This document shows positions 24,678-33,116 of a stretch of 64,000 nt of DNA, in pieces; the first letter of the stretch is position 1, and every line of letters starts with the position of its first letter. The stretch covers positions 1 through 64,000 of the forward strand of contig CAMACX010000004.1 of NCBI GenBank assembly GCA_945831575.1. The letters are read 5' to 3'. Position numbers and translations under genes: made by a program. Source of the stretch: an uncultured Mediterranea sp. (GTDB lineage: Bacteria > Bacteroidota > Bacteroidia > Bacteroidales > Bacteroidaceae). Under the pieces are notes generated by a model. The model searched no databases. It saw only the letters and a program-made list of their open reading frames with translations, and was not told the origin of the DNA.

Positions 24678-26456
24678 TCAATAGAGATTCATGTCAAAGG
24701 GCAGGCGGGCCTGGAGCGGGTCTAGCTCGGTGAGCTGCTCTACCTGACGCACTTGCTGCATCATGCGGCCGGTCTTGGTACGCATGAGGAAGGTGCGCAT
24801 CAGGATGTTGTAGGCATTGCCGCTCATCAGGTCGTCGATGAAGCTGCTCTTCTCGGGGTAGCTCATCACGGTGTAGGCCTCTACGCCGGCTTTGTCAATG
24901 GCAATCTCCAGGGCGGTGTCGATACCGCCAAGCAGGTCAACGAGTCCCAGCTCTTTGGCCTTCTCGCCCGTCCATACACGGCCTTGGGCCATGCCGTCGA
25001 GCGTCTGCTTGTCGATGCCTCGGCCTTCGGAGCAACGGGTCAGGAAGAGGTCATAGCCGTTGTTGACGCTCTTCTGCATGATGGCCTTCTCGTCGGCGCT
25101 CATGGGGCGGGTGATGTCGCCAAAGTCTGACAGACGGTTGGTCTTCACGAAGCTGTTGTGTACGCCAAGTTTATCCTGCACCAGGCCTTTCATGTTGGGT
25201 ATCATGCCAAAGATGCCGATGGAGCCGGTGAGTGTAGTGGGTTCAGCCACGATGGTGTCGGCGTTGCAGGCGATGTAGTAACCGCCCGAAGCGGCATAGT
25301 TGCCCATGGAGACGATGACCGGCTTCTTGGCTTTGAGCTGACTTACGGCGTGCCAGATCTGCTCCGAACCGTAGGCGCTTCCGCCCGGTGAGTTGATGCG
25401 CAGTACGACGGCCTTTACGTCATCGTCTTTCTCCAGCTTGCGCAGGTCCTTCACCATCTTGTTGGAGGTGATGGCGGTCTCGCCGTAGGTGGATGAGCCG
25501 CCGTCAATGTCACCTTCAGCATAGTAGATGGCGATGATGTTGCCGCTCTTGTCGCGGGGTACGCTCTTCTTGATGTTGACCATGGCTTGCAGGTCGAGCA
25601 GGTGGAGGTCATCATCCTCATCGAGACCTATCAGCTGCTTGAGGTAGCTGCGCATGTCGCTCTTGTACATCAGCGTGTCGGCCAGACCTTGCTGGATGCT
25701 GGCCTCGGCGGGCTGCAGGAGCATCATGCTGTCGGCAGCTGCGGCGAGCTGGGCTTGCGTCAGGTTACGGCTTTCGGCCACGGCTGTGGTGATGTTGCCC
25801 CAGATGGATTGCAGGAAGGCGTTGATCTGTTCGCGGTTGGCCTCGCTCATCTCGTTGAAGAGGTAAGGCTCAACGGCTGACTTGTAGGTGCCCACCTTGA
25901 ACACCTGCATCTCTATGCCCAGTTTGTCGAGCAGGTCCTTGTAGTAGGTCGGGCCGGAGGCCAGTCCGCGCCAATCCACTCCGCCCCGGGGGTTGAGCAC
26001 CACCTTGTCGGCTACTGAGGCCACGTAGTAGAGGCCCTGCATGTAGTGGTCGGCGTAGGCTACGATAAACTTGCCTGACTCCTTGAAGTCAACCAGCGCA
26101 TCGCGGATGGCCTGCAGCGAAGCGTAGCCTGTGGTCAGGGCATTACATTGCAGGTAGATACCCTTGATATTGTCGTTCTCCTTGGCCTTCTTAATAGAGG
26201 CCAGGATGTCGTCCAGACCATAGGTCTGCATGTCGGCTTGCGAGAGCAGGAAGTCGAATGGGGTGCTGGCGCTGCCGCGTTCGTTGAGTATGCCGTTGAG
26301 CTGGAGCGTCATCACGGAGTTGTCATTGACTTGTGTCTCTGACTCGGCCGATGAGGCCATGCCGAAGACAATCAGCATACTGATGAAGAACATCACGATG
26401 GAGGCAACAATCAAGCCGACCACCGTGGCGAGGGTGAATTTCAGAAAATCTTTCAT
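24678..26456 (-). CDS. sppA: signal peptide peptidase SppA, 67K type
   Basis: A membrane-anchored serine protease that degrades signal peptides after their release. It is 592 residues, with an N-terminal transmembrane helix (about 8-33) and two tandem ClpP-like S49 domains. The catalytic lysine is in VGTYKSAVEPYLFNEMS in the first domain, and the nucleophile serine is in NYAASGGYYIACNADTIVAE in the second. The ends match the double-length family. It heads the minus-strand run sppA-lpxK-pnp-thiL and has a fitting -7 box upstream. Confidence 0.95.
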   Translation of the reverse strand: MKDFLKFTLATVVGLIVASIVMFFISMLIVFGMASSAESETQVNDNSVMTLQLNGILNERGSASTPFDFLLSQADMQTYGLDDILASIKKAKENDNIKGIYLQCNALTTGYASLQAIRDALVDFKESGKFIVAYADHYMQGLYYVASVADKVVLNPRGGVDWRGLASGPTYYKDLLDKLGIEMQVFKVGTYKSAVEPYLFNEMSEANREQINAFLQSIWGNITTAVAESRNLTQAQLAAAADSMMLLQPAEASIQQGLADTLMYKSDMRSYLKQLIGLDEDDDLHLLDLQAMVNIKKSVPRDKSGNIIAIYYAEGDIDGGSSTYGETAITSNKMVKDLRKLEKDDDVKAVVLRINSPGGSAYGSEQIWHAVSQLKAKKPVIVSMGNYAASGGYYIACNADTIVAEPTTLTGSIGIFGMIPNMKGLVQDKLGVHNSFVKTNRLSDFGDITRPMSADEKAIMQKSVNNGYDLFLTRCSEGRGIDKQTLDGMAQGRVWTGEKAKELGLVDLLGGIDTALEIAIDKAGVEAYTVMSYPEKSSFIDDLMSGNAYNILMRTFLMRTKTGRMMQQVRQVEQLTELDPLQARLPFDMNLY

Positions 26457-26512
26457 ACGTTATTTATAGTTTTTATTCTTTTTTCCTAATTATAATACAC
26501 TTTACGCGTTGA

Positions 26513-26520
26513 CAAAGATA
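26513..26520 (-). promoter_or_regulatory. putative -7 element of sppA
   Basis: TATCTTTG on the minus strand fits TAnnTTTG, 57 bases upstream of the ATG. Confidence 0.5.
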
Positions 26521-26590
26521 GCTCTTTGCTTTGAATTACATGCTATATGTCGCAGTTTTTTTGGCAAAGTCACGTGCGGGAGCCCTTTTT

Positions 26591-28057
26591 TTAGTCGAAA
26601 GTGAGCTGAAAAGTGGTGGGAGCGCCGGGCAGAAGGCGCAAATGGCCGCCGCTTAGGCGCATGATCTGGCGCGAGATGCTCAGGCCGATGCCGCTCCCTT
26701 GGGGCTTGGTGCTGAAGAAGGGAATAAAGATATGGGCGGCGGTCTCGGCTGGAATCTGCGGGCCGGTGTTGCTCACCTCAATCACGACGGCCTCGTCGGC
26801 GTTGCTGTAGGCGCGGAGGCGAATCTCACCTGCTGACTCACGACCAGACGTAGGGCATGATGCCTGCCGGCTGTCGGTGGGTGACGGTGTGGCGGCCTGC
26901 TGGCTGTCGGTGGGTGACGGTGTGGCGGTCGCGTCCTCCTCAATGGCTTGGATGGCATTCTTCAGCAGGTTGGTCAGCACCTGACTGATGAGCTTCTCAT
27001 CGGCATAGAGCAGCAGGTCGTCAGGTTGTACCTCCACGTGGAAATGGATGCCTTCGGCGGCATACTGGTGGCGGGCAAGATGGACCATGCGCTGGAGGAA
27101 CTCCTGCACGTCGAAGACGGCCGGTGAGGGGGTGGGCAGGGAGGTAAAGCGGCGATAGCTCTCCACGAAGTGCATGAGCGACTGACCTGTGTTGCTGATG
27201 GTCTGCAGCCCTTGGGTCACCTCCTCGGGCAGGGCCTGCGTGAGGAGAGGCTGCGCTGCGGGGGTAGCCTTTGCTGGGGTGTTGTTGCTCTGTTGCAGCA
27301 GGGTGTCGCTGATGGAGGTGATGGGGGTGATGGCGTTCATAATCTCGTGGATGAGGACACGTGTCAGGCGTACCCAGGCATCAAGCTCCTGCTGGACTAG
27401 CTCGTTGTGGATGTCGTTGAGGGCGACGATGCGCAACACCTCTTCGCCGAGGGTAATCTGCCGCACGTGGATGGAGAGGGTCACTTCACCTTGGCGGCTG
27501 CTGTAGTTGGCGTGGAGCGTATCGCCGCCGTGGCAGTTGTGCAGCTGCTGGGAGAGGGGAGGGGAGATGCGGCTCAGCTGGTCGATGTGGGTCAGCACCT
27601 CCATGCTGAGCAGGCGGAGGGCTTCGCTGTTCTTCTGGCAGACATCGCCTCGCTGGTTGATGACGAGAAGGCCGCTGCCGGCACACTCCAGGATGAATTC
27701 GTAGAACTTCTCCTGCTGGGCAGTCTGCTGCTTGATGCGGTGGAGCATCGTGGCGAGGCGGTTGAGGGCCGTGTTGACCGAATGTTCCGGCTCCTTGTCG
27801 AGTCGGTCGGGTTCGGCGAAGCGGATGCTGGTGTCGTTGTTCTCGATGGCTTCGAGCAGGAAGAGGAGCTTGCGCGTATGGCGACGGTAGGCACGCACTT
27901 GCCACACCACCATGATGGGCAGCAGAAGGGTAGTGCCCGTGGCCAGGATGAGCGCCCAGGGCTTGCCGCTACTGCTTGCGGCATGGAGCAGCCAGATGGC
28001 CCAGAGCAGGCCGCAAGAGATGGAGGTAAGGAGCAGAAGAATCAGTCGGGGAAGCAT
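26591..28057 (-). CDS. membrane sensor histidine kinase
   Basis: A 488-residue kinase with two N-terminal membrane helices (about 3-25 and 33-53), a HAMP-like stretch and a PAS-like region (about 110-220). The phosphoacceptor lies in LTRVLIHEIMNAITPI (His237). The ATP-binding domain has LISQVLTNLLKNAIQAIEED (N box) and GSGIGLSISRQIMRLSGG (G box). A 33-bp in-frame repeat puts ATPSPTDSQQA-like units inside the ATPase domain, just after the N box, which is unusual. It lies downstream of the response-regulator gene, facing away from the ABC transporter they probably control. Confidence 0.93.
   Translation of the reverse strand: MLPRLILLLLTSISCGLLWAIWLLHAASSSGKPWALILATGTTLLLPIMVVWQVRAYRRHTRKLLFLLEAIENNDTSIRFAEPDRLDKEPEHSVNTALNRLATMLHRIKQQTAQQEKFYEFILECAGSGLLVINQRGDVCQKNSEALRLLSMEVLTHIDQLSRISPPLSQQLHNCHGGDTLHANYSSRQGEVTLSIHVRQITLGEEVLRIVALNDIHNELVQQELDAWVRLTRVLIHEIMNAITPITSISDTLLQQSNNTPAKATPAAQPLLTQALPEEVTQGLQTISNTGQSLMHFVESYRRFTSLPTPSPAVFDVQEFLQRMVHLARHQYAAEGIHFHVEVQPDDLLLYADEKLISQVLTNLLKNAIQAIEEDATATPSPTDSQQAATPSPTDSRQASCPTSGRESAGEIRLRAYSNADEAVVIEVSNTGPQIPAETAAHIFIPFFSTKPQGSGIGLSISRQIMRLSGGHLRLLPGAPTTFQLTFD
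26862..26927. repeat. 33-bp in-frame minisatellite, two units
   Basis: Units 26862-26894 and 26895-26927 differ at one or two bases and encode 11-residue ATPSPTDSxQA units in the kinase ATPase domain. Confidence 0.9.
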
Positions 28058-28064
28058 TTTTTTA

Positions 28065-28099
28065 GTGATTAGTGATTAGTGATAAGTGATTAGTGATTA
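28065..28099. repeat. heptamer array (GTGATTA)n, five units
   Basis: Five exact 7-base units (one with a single change) directly follow the ATG of the histidine kinase gene on its upstream side. Confidence 0.9.
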
Positions 28100-28100
28100 G

Positions 28101-28255
28101 GAACCACGGATTTTCACAGATGGGGACTGATTATCGCGGATTTCTTTTTTTTCTCTTTTTTATTTTGTCTTCACTCTTTTATTATGAATGAGGGCGATTC
28201 TCTCCTTATCCTATCTGTGCTCATCTGTATCAATCTGTGAAAAGCTGTGGTTACA
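28101..28255. repeat. inverted pair of CCACGGATTTTCACAGAT-like repeats
   Basis: AACCACGGATTTTCACAGAT at about 28104 is matched in reverse complement near 28232-28253 (AACCACAGCTTTTCACAGAT). CACAGATG-like words lie between. A further copy is at about 31592. The pair could form a long hairpin in the 252-base gap between the regulator and kinase genes. Confidence 0.7.
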
Positions 28256-28269
28256 ACGCATAACTATTA

Positions 28270-28297
28270 CTTGTAGCTTGTAGCTTGTAACTTGTAG
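28270..28297. repeat. heptamer array (CTTGTAG)n, four units
   Basis: Four 7-base units, one as CTTGTAA, between the response-regulator stop codon and the CCACGGATT-type repeat pair. Confidence 0.9.
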
Positions 28298-28309
28298 CTA
28301 TAAAAAGCG

Positions 28310-29011
28310 CTATATCCCGTACTTCTTCATCTTGTTATAGAGCGTCTGGCGGGAGATGCCTAGCTGCTGGGCGGCGGCGGAGAGGTTGCCTTGGCTCTGG
28401 CTGATGGCTTGGCGCACCATCTGCTCCTCCATCTCTTCTAAGGTGAGTGACGTGGTGGGCTGTGGCGTGGCACTCACAGAGGGGTGGGGCGGGGCGGCTG
28501 AGCAGGGTGAGGGGGAAGGGGCGGCTGACGGGGGTGCCGCAGGGAATGGGGGAGTGGACTCCCCGGCATAGGCAGACCCAGGCATTTGGTCGGGGTAGGG
28601 GCTGTTGGCAGGCGTGGGGAAGTCGGCGGACCGGCGCAGGGTGGCGAGCAGCTGGTGGTTGTCCCAGGGCTTGACGATGAAGTCGGACGCTCCCTCCTTC
28701 ATCCCCTTTACGGCCAGGGCGATGTCGGCAAAGGCCGTGATGAGCACCACGGGCAGGGTGGGGGCGAGGCGCTTCACCTGGTGGAGCCAGTAGATGCCCT
28801 CCTGACCGGTGTTGAGACCCGAACTGAAGTTCATGTCGAGCAGCACCACCTCCCACTCCTCCTTCGCGAGGGTGGAAGGCAGCAGGTCGGGCTTAGCCAG
28901 TAGTTTAACCTTATTATAAATGGGCTTCAGCAGCAGCTGCAGGGCCATCAGTACGCCAGGGTTGTCATCTACTACGATGATGTTTCCACGTTTGTTCGTC
29001 ATAGGGGTCAT
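28310..29011 (-). CDS. response regulator, receiver plus Fis-type HTH, no AAA+ domain
   Basis: A 233-residue regulator. The receiver domain (about 9-125) has acidic residues Asp15/Asp16, phosphoacceptor Asp59 (VVLLDMNF), Thr92 and Lys114. A linker of about 60 residues rich in Pro, Ala and Ser follows. The C-terminal 43 residues are a Fis-type helix-turn-helix (QSQGNLSAAAQQLGISRQTL). NtrC-type regulators have a sigma-54 AAA+ ATPase between these parts; it is absent, giving a layout like RegA/PrrA/ActR. It is divergent from the FtsX permease and upstream of its histidine kinase. Confidence 0.92.
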   Translation of the reverse strand: MTPMTNKRGNIIVVDDNPGVLMALQLLLKPIYNKVKLLAKPDLLPSTLAKEEWEVVLLDMNFSSGLNTGQEGIYWLHQVKRLAPTLPVVLITAFADIALAVKGMKEGASDFIVKPWDNHQLLATLRRSADFPTPANSPYPDQMPGSAYAGESTPPFPAAPPSAAPSPSPCSAAPPHPSVSATPQPTTSLTLEEMEEQMVRQAISQSQGNLSAAAQQLGISRQTLYNKMKKYGI

Positions 29012-29072
29012 TGTTATTCCATTCTAGTTGTGGTGCAAAGTAACCTCTTTCCTGCGAATAATCCAAAGGGTT

Positions 29073-29097
29073 TGTCTAAAACTTAGACACGAGTGTC
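29073..29097. promoter_or_regulatory. putative operator between regulator and ABC permease genes
   Basis: A perfect inverted repeat, TGTCTAA-AAC-TTAGACA (29073-29089), overlaps a second one, GACAC-GA-GTGTC (29086-29097). It is 62 bases upstream of the response-regulator ATG and about 40 bases upstream of the permease promoter. Position and symmetry make it a likely binding site for the dimeric Fis-type regulator. Confidence 0.55.
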
Positions 29098-29135
29098 CAA
29101 TTCTTTGACGATTTTTCATCAAAGCGGAGCAATAG

Positions 29136-29167
29136 TTTGGCCGCTAACCCGTCTCACCCTACCTTTG
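29136..29167 (+). promoter_or_regulatory. promoter of the FtsX-like permease
   Basis: TTTG, 20 bases, then TACCTTTG, matching the Bacteroidota consensus. The ATG is about 98 bases downstream. Confidence 0.7.
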
Positions 29168-29265
29168 CAGACGTACAGGAACAACGCACGAACAGTACAG
29201 TATCGTCCTAAGGAGAGTATAGTATCGTCATTCGAACAGTATAATAATGCAAATATAATATAGTC

Positions 29266-31578
29266 ATGAAACAACTTTATTACGTCATTCAAACCCTGCT
29301 GCATGGGCGTGGGGGCAACGTCATCAAGGTGCTCTCCCTGGGATTGGGCCTCACCATCAGCATCCTGCTCTTCAGCCGTGTGGCTTATGAGCGTAGTTAC
29401 GACACCTGCTTCTATGAGTCCGACAGGATTTGCCAGGTGTGGTCCATCTTTACCGTCAACGGCAAGCAGTACGACAAGCAGCGGCAGAACTACGGCCCTG
29501 TGGCCGGTGCCATCATGGAGAACTTCCCGCACGAGGTGGAGGCGGCCACCACGCTCGTCAACTGGTGGAACGAACCGCTCTTCCTGGGCGACAACCGCTA
29601 TGATGTGGAGTCCGGCATCGTGGCCGACAGCCTCTTCTTCCAGACGCTGGGCATCAAGGTGCTGAGTGGCAATCCCGTGCAGGAGCTGCAGCAGCTGCGT
29701 ACCGCCTTCCTGAGCCAATCCTTGGCCAGACAGATGTTTGGCGACGAGGATCCCGTGGGCAAGAGCTTCAATCAGGGGCACATCCGCGATGTCACCGTGC
29801 GCGGCGTCTTCGAGGATGTACCTGCTAACACCACCATCCATCCCGAAGTGGTCTATTCCATGGCCACGCTCTTTGCCGAGGAGCATTTCAACTACTCCTG
29901 GCAGGGAGGTGACAGCTGGCTGGAGTATGTGCGTCTGCGCCCCGGGGCGGAGATTGAGGCGGTCAACAGCCGCATGGAGGCCATGATCGAGAAATACCGC
30001 AGCGACGAGGACCGCAAGCAGTATGGCTATAAGGCATTTATCGCCCCGCTGACCGACACCTACCGCGAGTCGGAGGGGCTGCAGATGATGACGCAGGTGA
30101 TGTTCGTGCTGGGCTTGGCCATACTGCTGATAGCCACGCTCAACTACGTGCTCGTCTCCATCGCCTCGCTCAGCCGCAGGGCCAAGGCCATCGGCGTGCA
30201 TAAGTGTAGCGGCGCCTCGGCCGGCGGCATCATGGGGATGTTTCTTCTGGAGACACTCCTTATCATCCTGGCTGCCCTGGGGGTGATGGCCGTGCTGCTC
30301 TACGCCTTCAGCGACTTTGTGGAGGATGTCACCTCCGCCCCGCTTCACCTGCTCTTTGCCCCCGAACGGCTCTGGGTGCCTGCCTTGGTTGTAGGCTTCC
30401 TCTTCGTGGTGGGCGGCGTGTTGCCCGGTCGGCTCTTTGCCCAGATACCCGTCACGCAGGTATTTCGCCGCTACGTGGAGGGCAAGAAGGGGTGGAAGCG
30501 ACCGTTGCTCTTCGTGCAGTTTGCCGGCGTGGCCTTCCTCTGCGGCGTGATGTGCGTCGTGACGGCCCAGTACAGCTATGTGGTGAACGGCGACCTGGGT
30601 TACCGTGCCGAACGGGTGGCCCTGGGCTATGCCACCTTCAGCCACCAGGAGCGCGAGGCCGCTTACCAGTTCTTCAAGGGACAGCCCTACGTGGAGGAGG
30701 TGAGCAGCGCCAACAGCACCCCCTCCTTCGGCTACAGCGGTGCGATGATTCAGGCCGACAACGGTCAGTCGCTCTTCTCCGCCCGCTTCTGCTACTTCAT
30801 GCGCGACGACTACGTGCCGTTCATGAACTTCCGCTTCAAGCAGGGGCGCATGGCCCAAAAGGACGATGAAATCATCGTCAACGAGACCTTTGCCGAGCGG
30901 ATGAACTGGGGCGACGAGGTGCTGGGACGTACCGTCAACGTGGAGGGGGGCCGCTTCAAGGTGACGGGTCAGCTCTACGACTTCCGCATCGGCGACTTCT
31001 ACGATGAGCCCGCACCCTTTGCCGCCCTCTACAATCCCGCCTTCTACGGCTACCTCCACCTGCGCCTCAAGGAGCCTTTCACGGAGAACCTCCAGAAGCT
31101 CAACAAGGCCGTGGCCGAGGCCTTCCCCACGCGGGTTATCGAGTTCAAGGGGATGGAGGAGATGAATGCCCGGCACTACGACTCCGAGCGCATCTTCCGC
31201 AACGCCGCCCTGGTGGCCTCGGTCTGCATGCTCTTCGTGATGCTGATGGGCTTGATAGGCTACACGGCCGACGAGGTGCATCGCCGCAGCAAGGAGATAG
31301 CCATCCGCAAGGTCAATGGTGCCGAGGCTTCGGGCATCCTGCGCCTCTTGACGCGCGACGTCCTGGTGGTGGCCCTGCCTGCCGTGGTACTGGGTAGTGC
31401 TGCCTCGTGGTACGTAGGAAGGCTGTGGCTGGAGCGGTTCCAGGTGGAGATACCTATGTCCGAAGCGGTCTATCTGCTCTCCGCCATCGTGGTGCTGCTG
31501 GTCATCGTGGCCTGCGTAGTGACCAAAGCCTGGGGCATAGCCAACGAGAACCCCGTCCTCAGCCTGAAAGCCGAATGA
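29266..31578 (+). CDS. FtsX/MacB-like ABC transporter permease
   Basis: A 770-residue permease with duplicated MacB_PCD-FtsX architecture: one transmembrane helix near residues 22-40, a periplasmic domain, three helices (about 280-400), a second helix with periplasmic domain (about 420-630) and three final helices (about 640-760). The conserved MacB-type coupling region RRAKAIGVHKCSGAS and its second copy RRSKEIAIRKVNGAEASGIL are both visible. Such permeases move lipids, peptides or drugs, or act as mechanotransmitters in the inner membrane. The ATPase is encoded 612 bases downstream, and the divergent two-component genes are likely regulators. Confidence 0.93.
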   Translation: MKQLYYVIQTLLHGRGGNVIKVLSLGLGLTISILLFSRVAYERSYDTCFYESDRICQVWSIFTVNGKQYDKQRQNYGPVAGAIMENFPHEVEAATTLVNWWNEPLFLGDNRYDVESGIVADSLFFQTLGIKVLSGNPVQELQQLRTAFLSQSLARQMFGDEDPVGKSFNQGHIRDVTVRGVFEDVPANTTIHPEVVYSMATLFAEEHFNYSWQGGDSWLEYVRLRPGAEIEAVNSRMEAMIEKYRSDEDRKQYGYKAFIAPLTDTYRESEGLQMMTQVMFVLGLAILLIATLNYVLVSIASLSRRAKAIGVHKCSGASAGGIMGMFLLETLLIILAALGVMAVLLYAFSDFVEDVTSAPLHLLFAPERLWVPALVVGFLFVVGGVLPGRLFAQIPVTQVFRRYVEGKKGWKRPLLFVQFAGVAFLCGVMCVVTAQYSYVVNGDLGYRAERVALGYATFSHQEREAAYQFFKGQPYVEEVSSANSTPSFGYSGAMIQADNGQSLFSARFCYFMRDDYVPFMNFRFKQGRMAQKDDEIIVNETFAERMNWGDEVLGRTVNVEGGRFKVTGQLYDFRIGDFYDEPAPFAALYNPAFYGYLHLRLKEPFTENLQKLNKAVAEAFPTRVIEFKGMEEMNARHYDSERIFRNAALVASVCMLFVMLMGLIGYTADEVHRRSKEIAIRKVNGAEASGILRLLTRDVLVVALPAVVLGSAASWYVGRLWLERFQVEIPMSEAVYLLSAIVVLLVIVACVVTKAWGIANENPVLSLKAE

Positions 31579-31589
31579 CGCCTTCTCGT

Positions 31590-31640
31590 AGGAACCACAG
31601 ATTATCACGGATAAGACAGATGGGGCACAGATTGTTTCTT
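31590..31640. repeat. CCACAGATTATCACGG-type repeat
   Basis: GGAACCACAGATTATCACGG followed by CACAGATTG-like words is a further copy of the element seen at 28101-28255. It starts 12 bases after the permease stop. Confidence 0.65.
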
Positions 31641-31785
31641 TGCCTACCGGCTGCATGGTTAAAGATAAGGACAAAACGACGGTTGTGACCTCCCCTTCAT
31701 CCTTCGAGATGCCTTCGAGATGGGTTCGAGACGCCTTCGGAAGCCGTTCGAATCAAATTAATTGACAGCAGCGAAAGCGAAATAA

Positions 31786-31847
31786 GTGATTAATGATTAG
31801 TGATTAATGATTAGTAGTACTTGTAGCTTGTAGCTTGTAGCTTGTAG
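31786..31847. repeat. paired heptamer arrays (GTGATTA)n then (CTTGTAG)n
   Basis: Four 7-base units (GTGATTA, ATGATTA alternating) at 31786-31813, then four exact CTTGTAG units at 31820-31847. The order matches, in complement, the pair at 40516-40571. The preceding 31700-31760 holds GCCTTCGAGATG-like words. Confidence 0.9.
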
Positions 31848-31904
31848 CTGAAGAACAGCTGAAAAATAGCATGTAGCTGGGATAAGGTTCCGGCCTCATC
31901 GGAG

Positions 31905-32072
31905 GGGCGTAAAGCGTAGAGGGGAACGAGGGCGTAAAAAAGCAGAAACCTGTTTGAGCGAAGCGAGTTTTTTCTGCTTTAGCCCGACTCCCCTCGGAGT
32001 AGCCCCGGAGGTGCAGCCGGCGGCTTTCTCTCTTTGCTTCTTTCTCTTTTGGCCGTGCAAAAGAGAAAGAAG
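31905..32072. repeat. hairpin-rich repetitive element
   Basis: AAAGCAGAAAC near 31939 pairs with GTTTTTTCTGCTTT near 31967 across a short loop. A second hairpin is a perfect 15-bp inverted repeat, CTTCTTTCTCTTTTG (32037-32051) and its complement (32058-32072), with a six-base loop. Between them is a GC-rich stretch with CCCCTCGG and CCCCGGAGG. There is no convincing reading frame. It has the look of a dispersed REP-like element or complex terminator. Confidence 0.6.
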
Positions 32073-32190
32073 AGGTAACTTTATTAGAGATAAGGGATAA
32101 GGTATAAAGTGAATTAAGAAATTAGGTAATAACAAAAAAAATGAATAGAGAAACATTTCTGTTTCTCTTTCAACAAAGAGAACTAACAAC

Positions 32191-32871
<681 letters not shown>

Positions 32872-32915
32872 AGCTTCGTGCGCCTGAAGGTTATGATAAA
32901 CTTTACAACTCGTCT

Positions 32916-33003
32916 CACGTAGGTGAGTCACGTGGATCACCTAGGTGGTTCATCTGGCTCACCTAAGTGCTCCATGTGAACCACCTAGGTGAATCACCTG
33001 TCA
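32916..33003. repeat. 22-bp tandem repeat of palindromic decamers, four units
   Basis: CACGTAGGTG, CACCTAGGTG, CACCTAAGTG and CACCTAGGTG begin at 32916, 32938, 32960 and 32982, exactly 22 bases apart. Two of the four are perfect palindromes. The second half of each unit (TCACGTGGA, TCATCTGGC, CCATGTGAA, TCACCTGTC) is also related. The array lies between the ATPase gene and the promoter of the peptidase gene. It could be an operator array or an inert repeat. Confidence 0.85.
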
Positions 33004-33049
33004 AAGTAGCCATTGAACCGTGAGGAAACTTAAATTTATGTCGCTTCTG

Positions 33050-33081
33050 TTTGGCTGATTGGATGAGAATCATTACTTTTG
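33050..33081 (+). promoter_or_regulatory. promoter of the S9 peptidase gene
   Basis: TTTG, 20 bases, then TACTTTTG. A perfect 14-bp direct repeat (CGTGCATCAAATAA twice, 33083-33110) lies in the leader before the ATG. Confidence 0.7.
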
Positions 33082-33116
33082 CCGTGCATCAAATAACGTG
33101 CATCAAATAAGAAGTA

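Noticed and set aside
29012-29265. Sigma-54 promoter between the regulator and permease genes
   Set aside because: I found no GG-N10-GC pair of the right type, and a normal TTTG/TAnnTTTG promoter explains expression.
29119-31674. Very long open frame (851 codons) on the minus strand opposite the FtsX-like permease
   Set aside because: It mirrors the codon pattern of the permease, is rich in His, Gln and Gly without any domain, and runs through the permease promoter region. It is an antisense shadow in GC-rich DNA.
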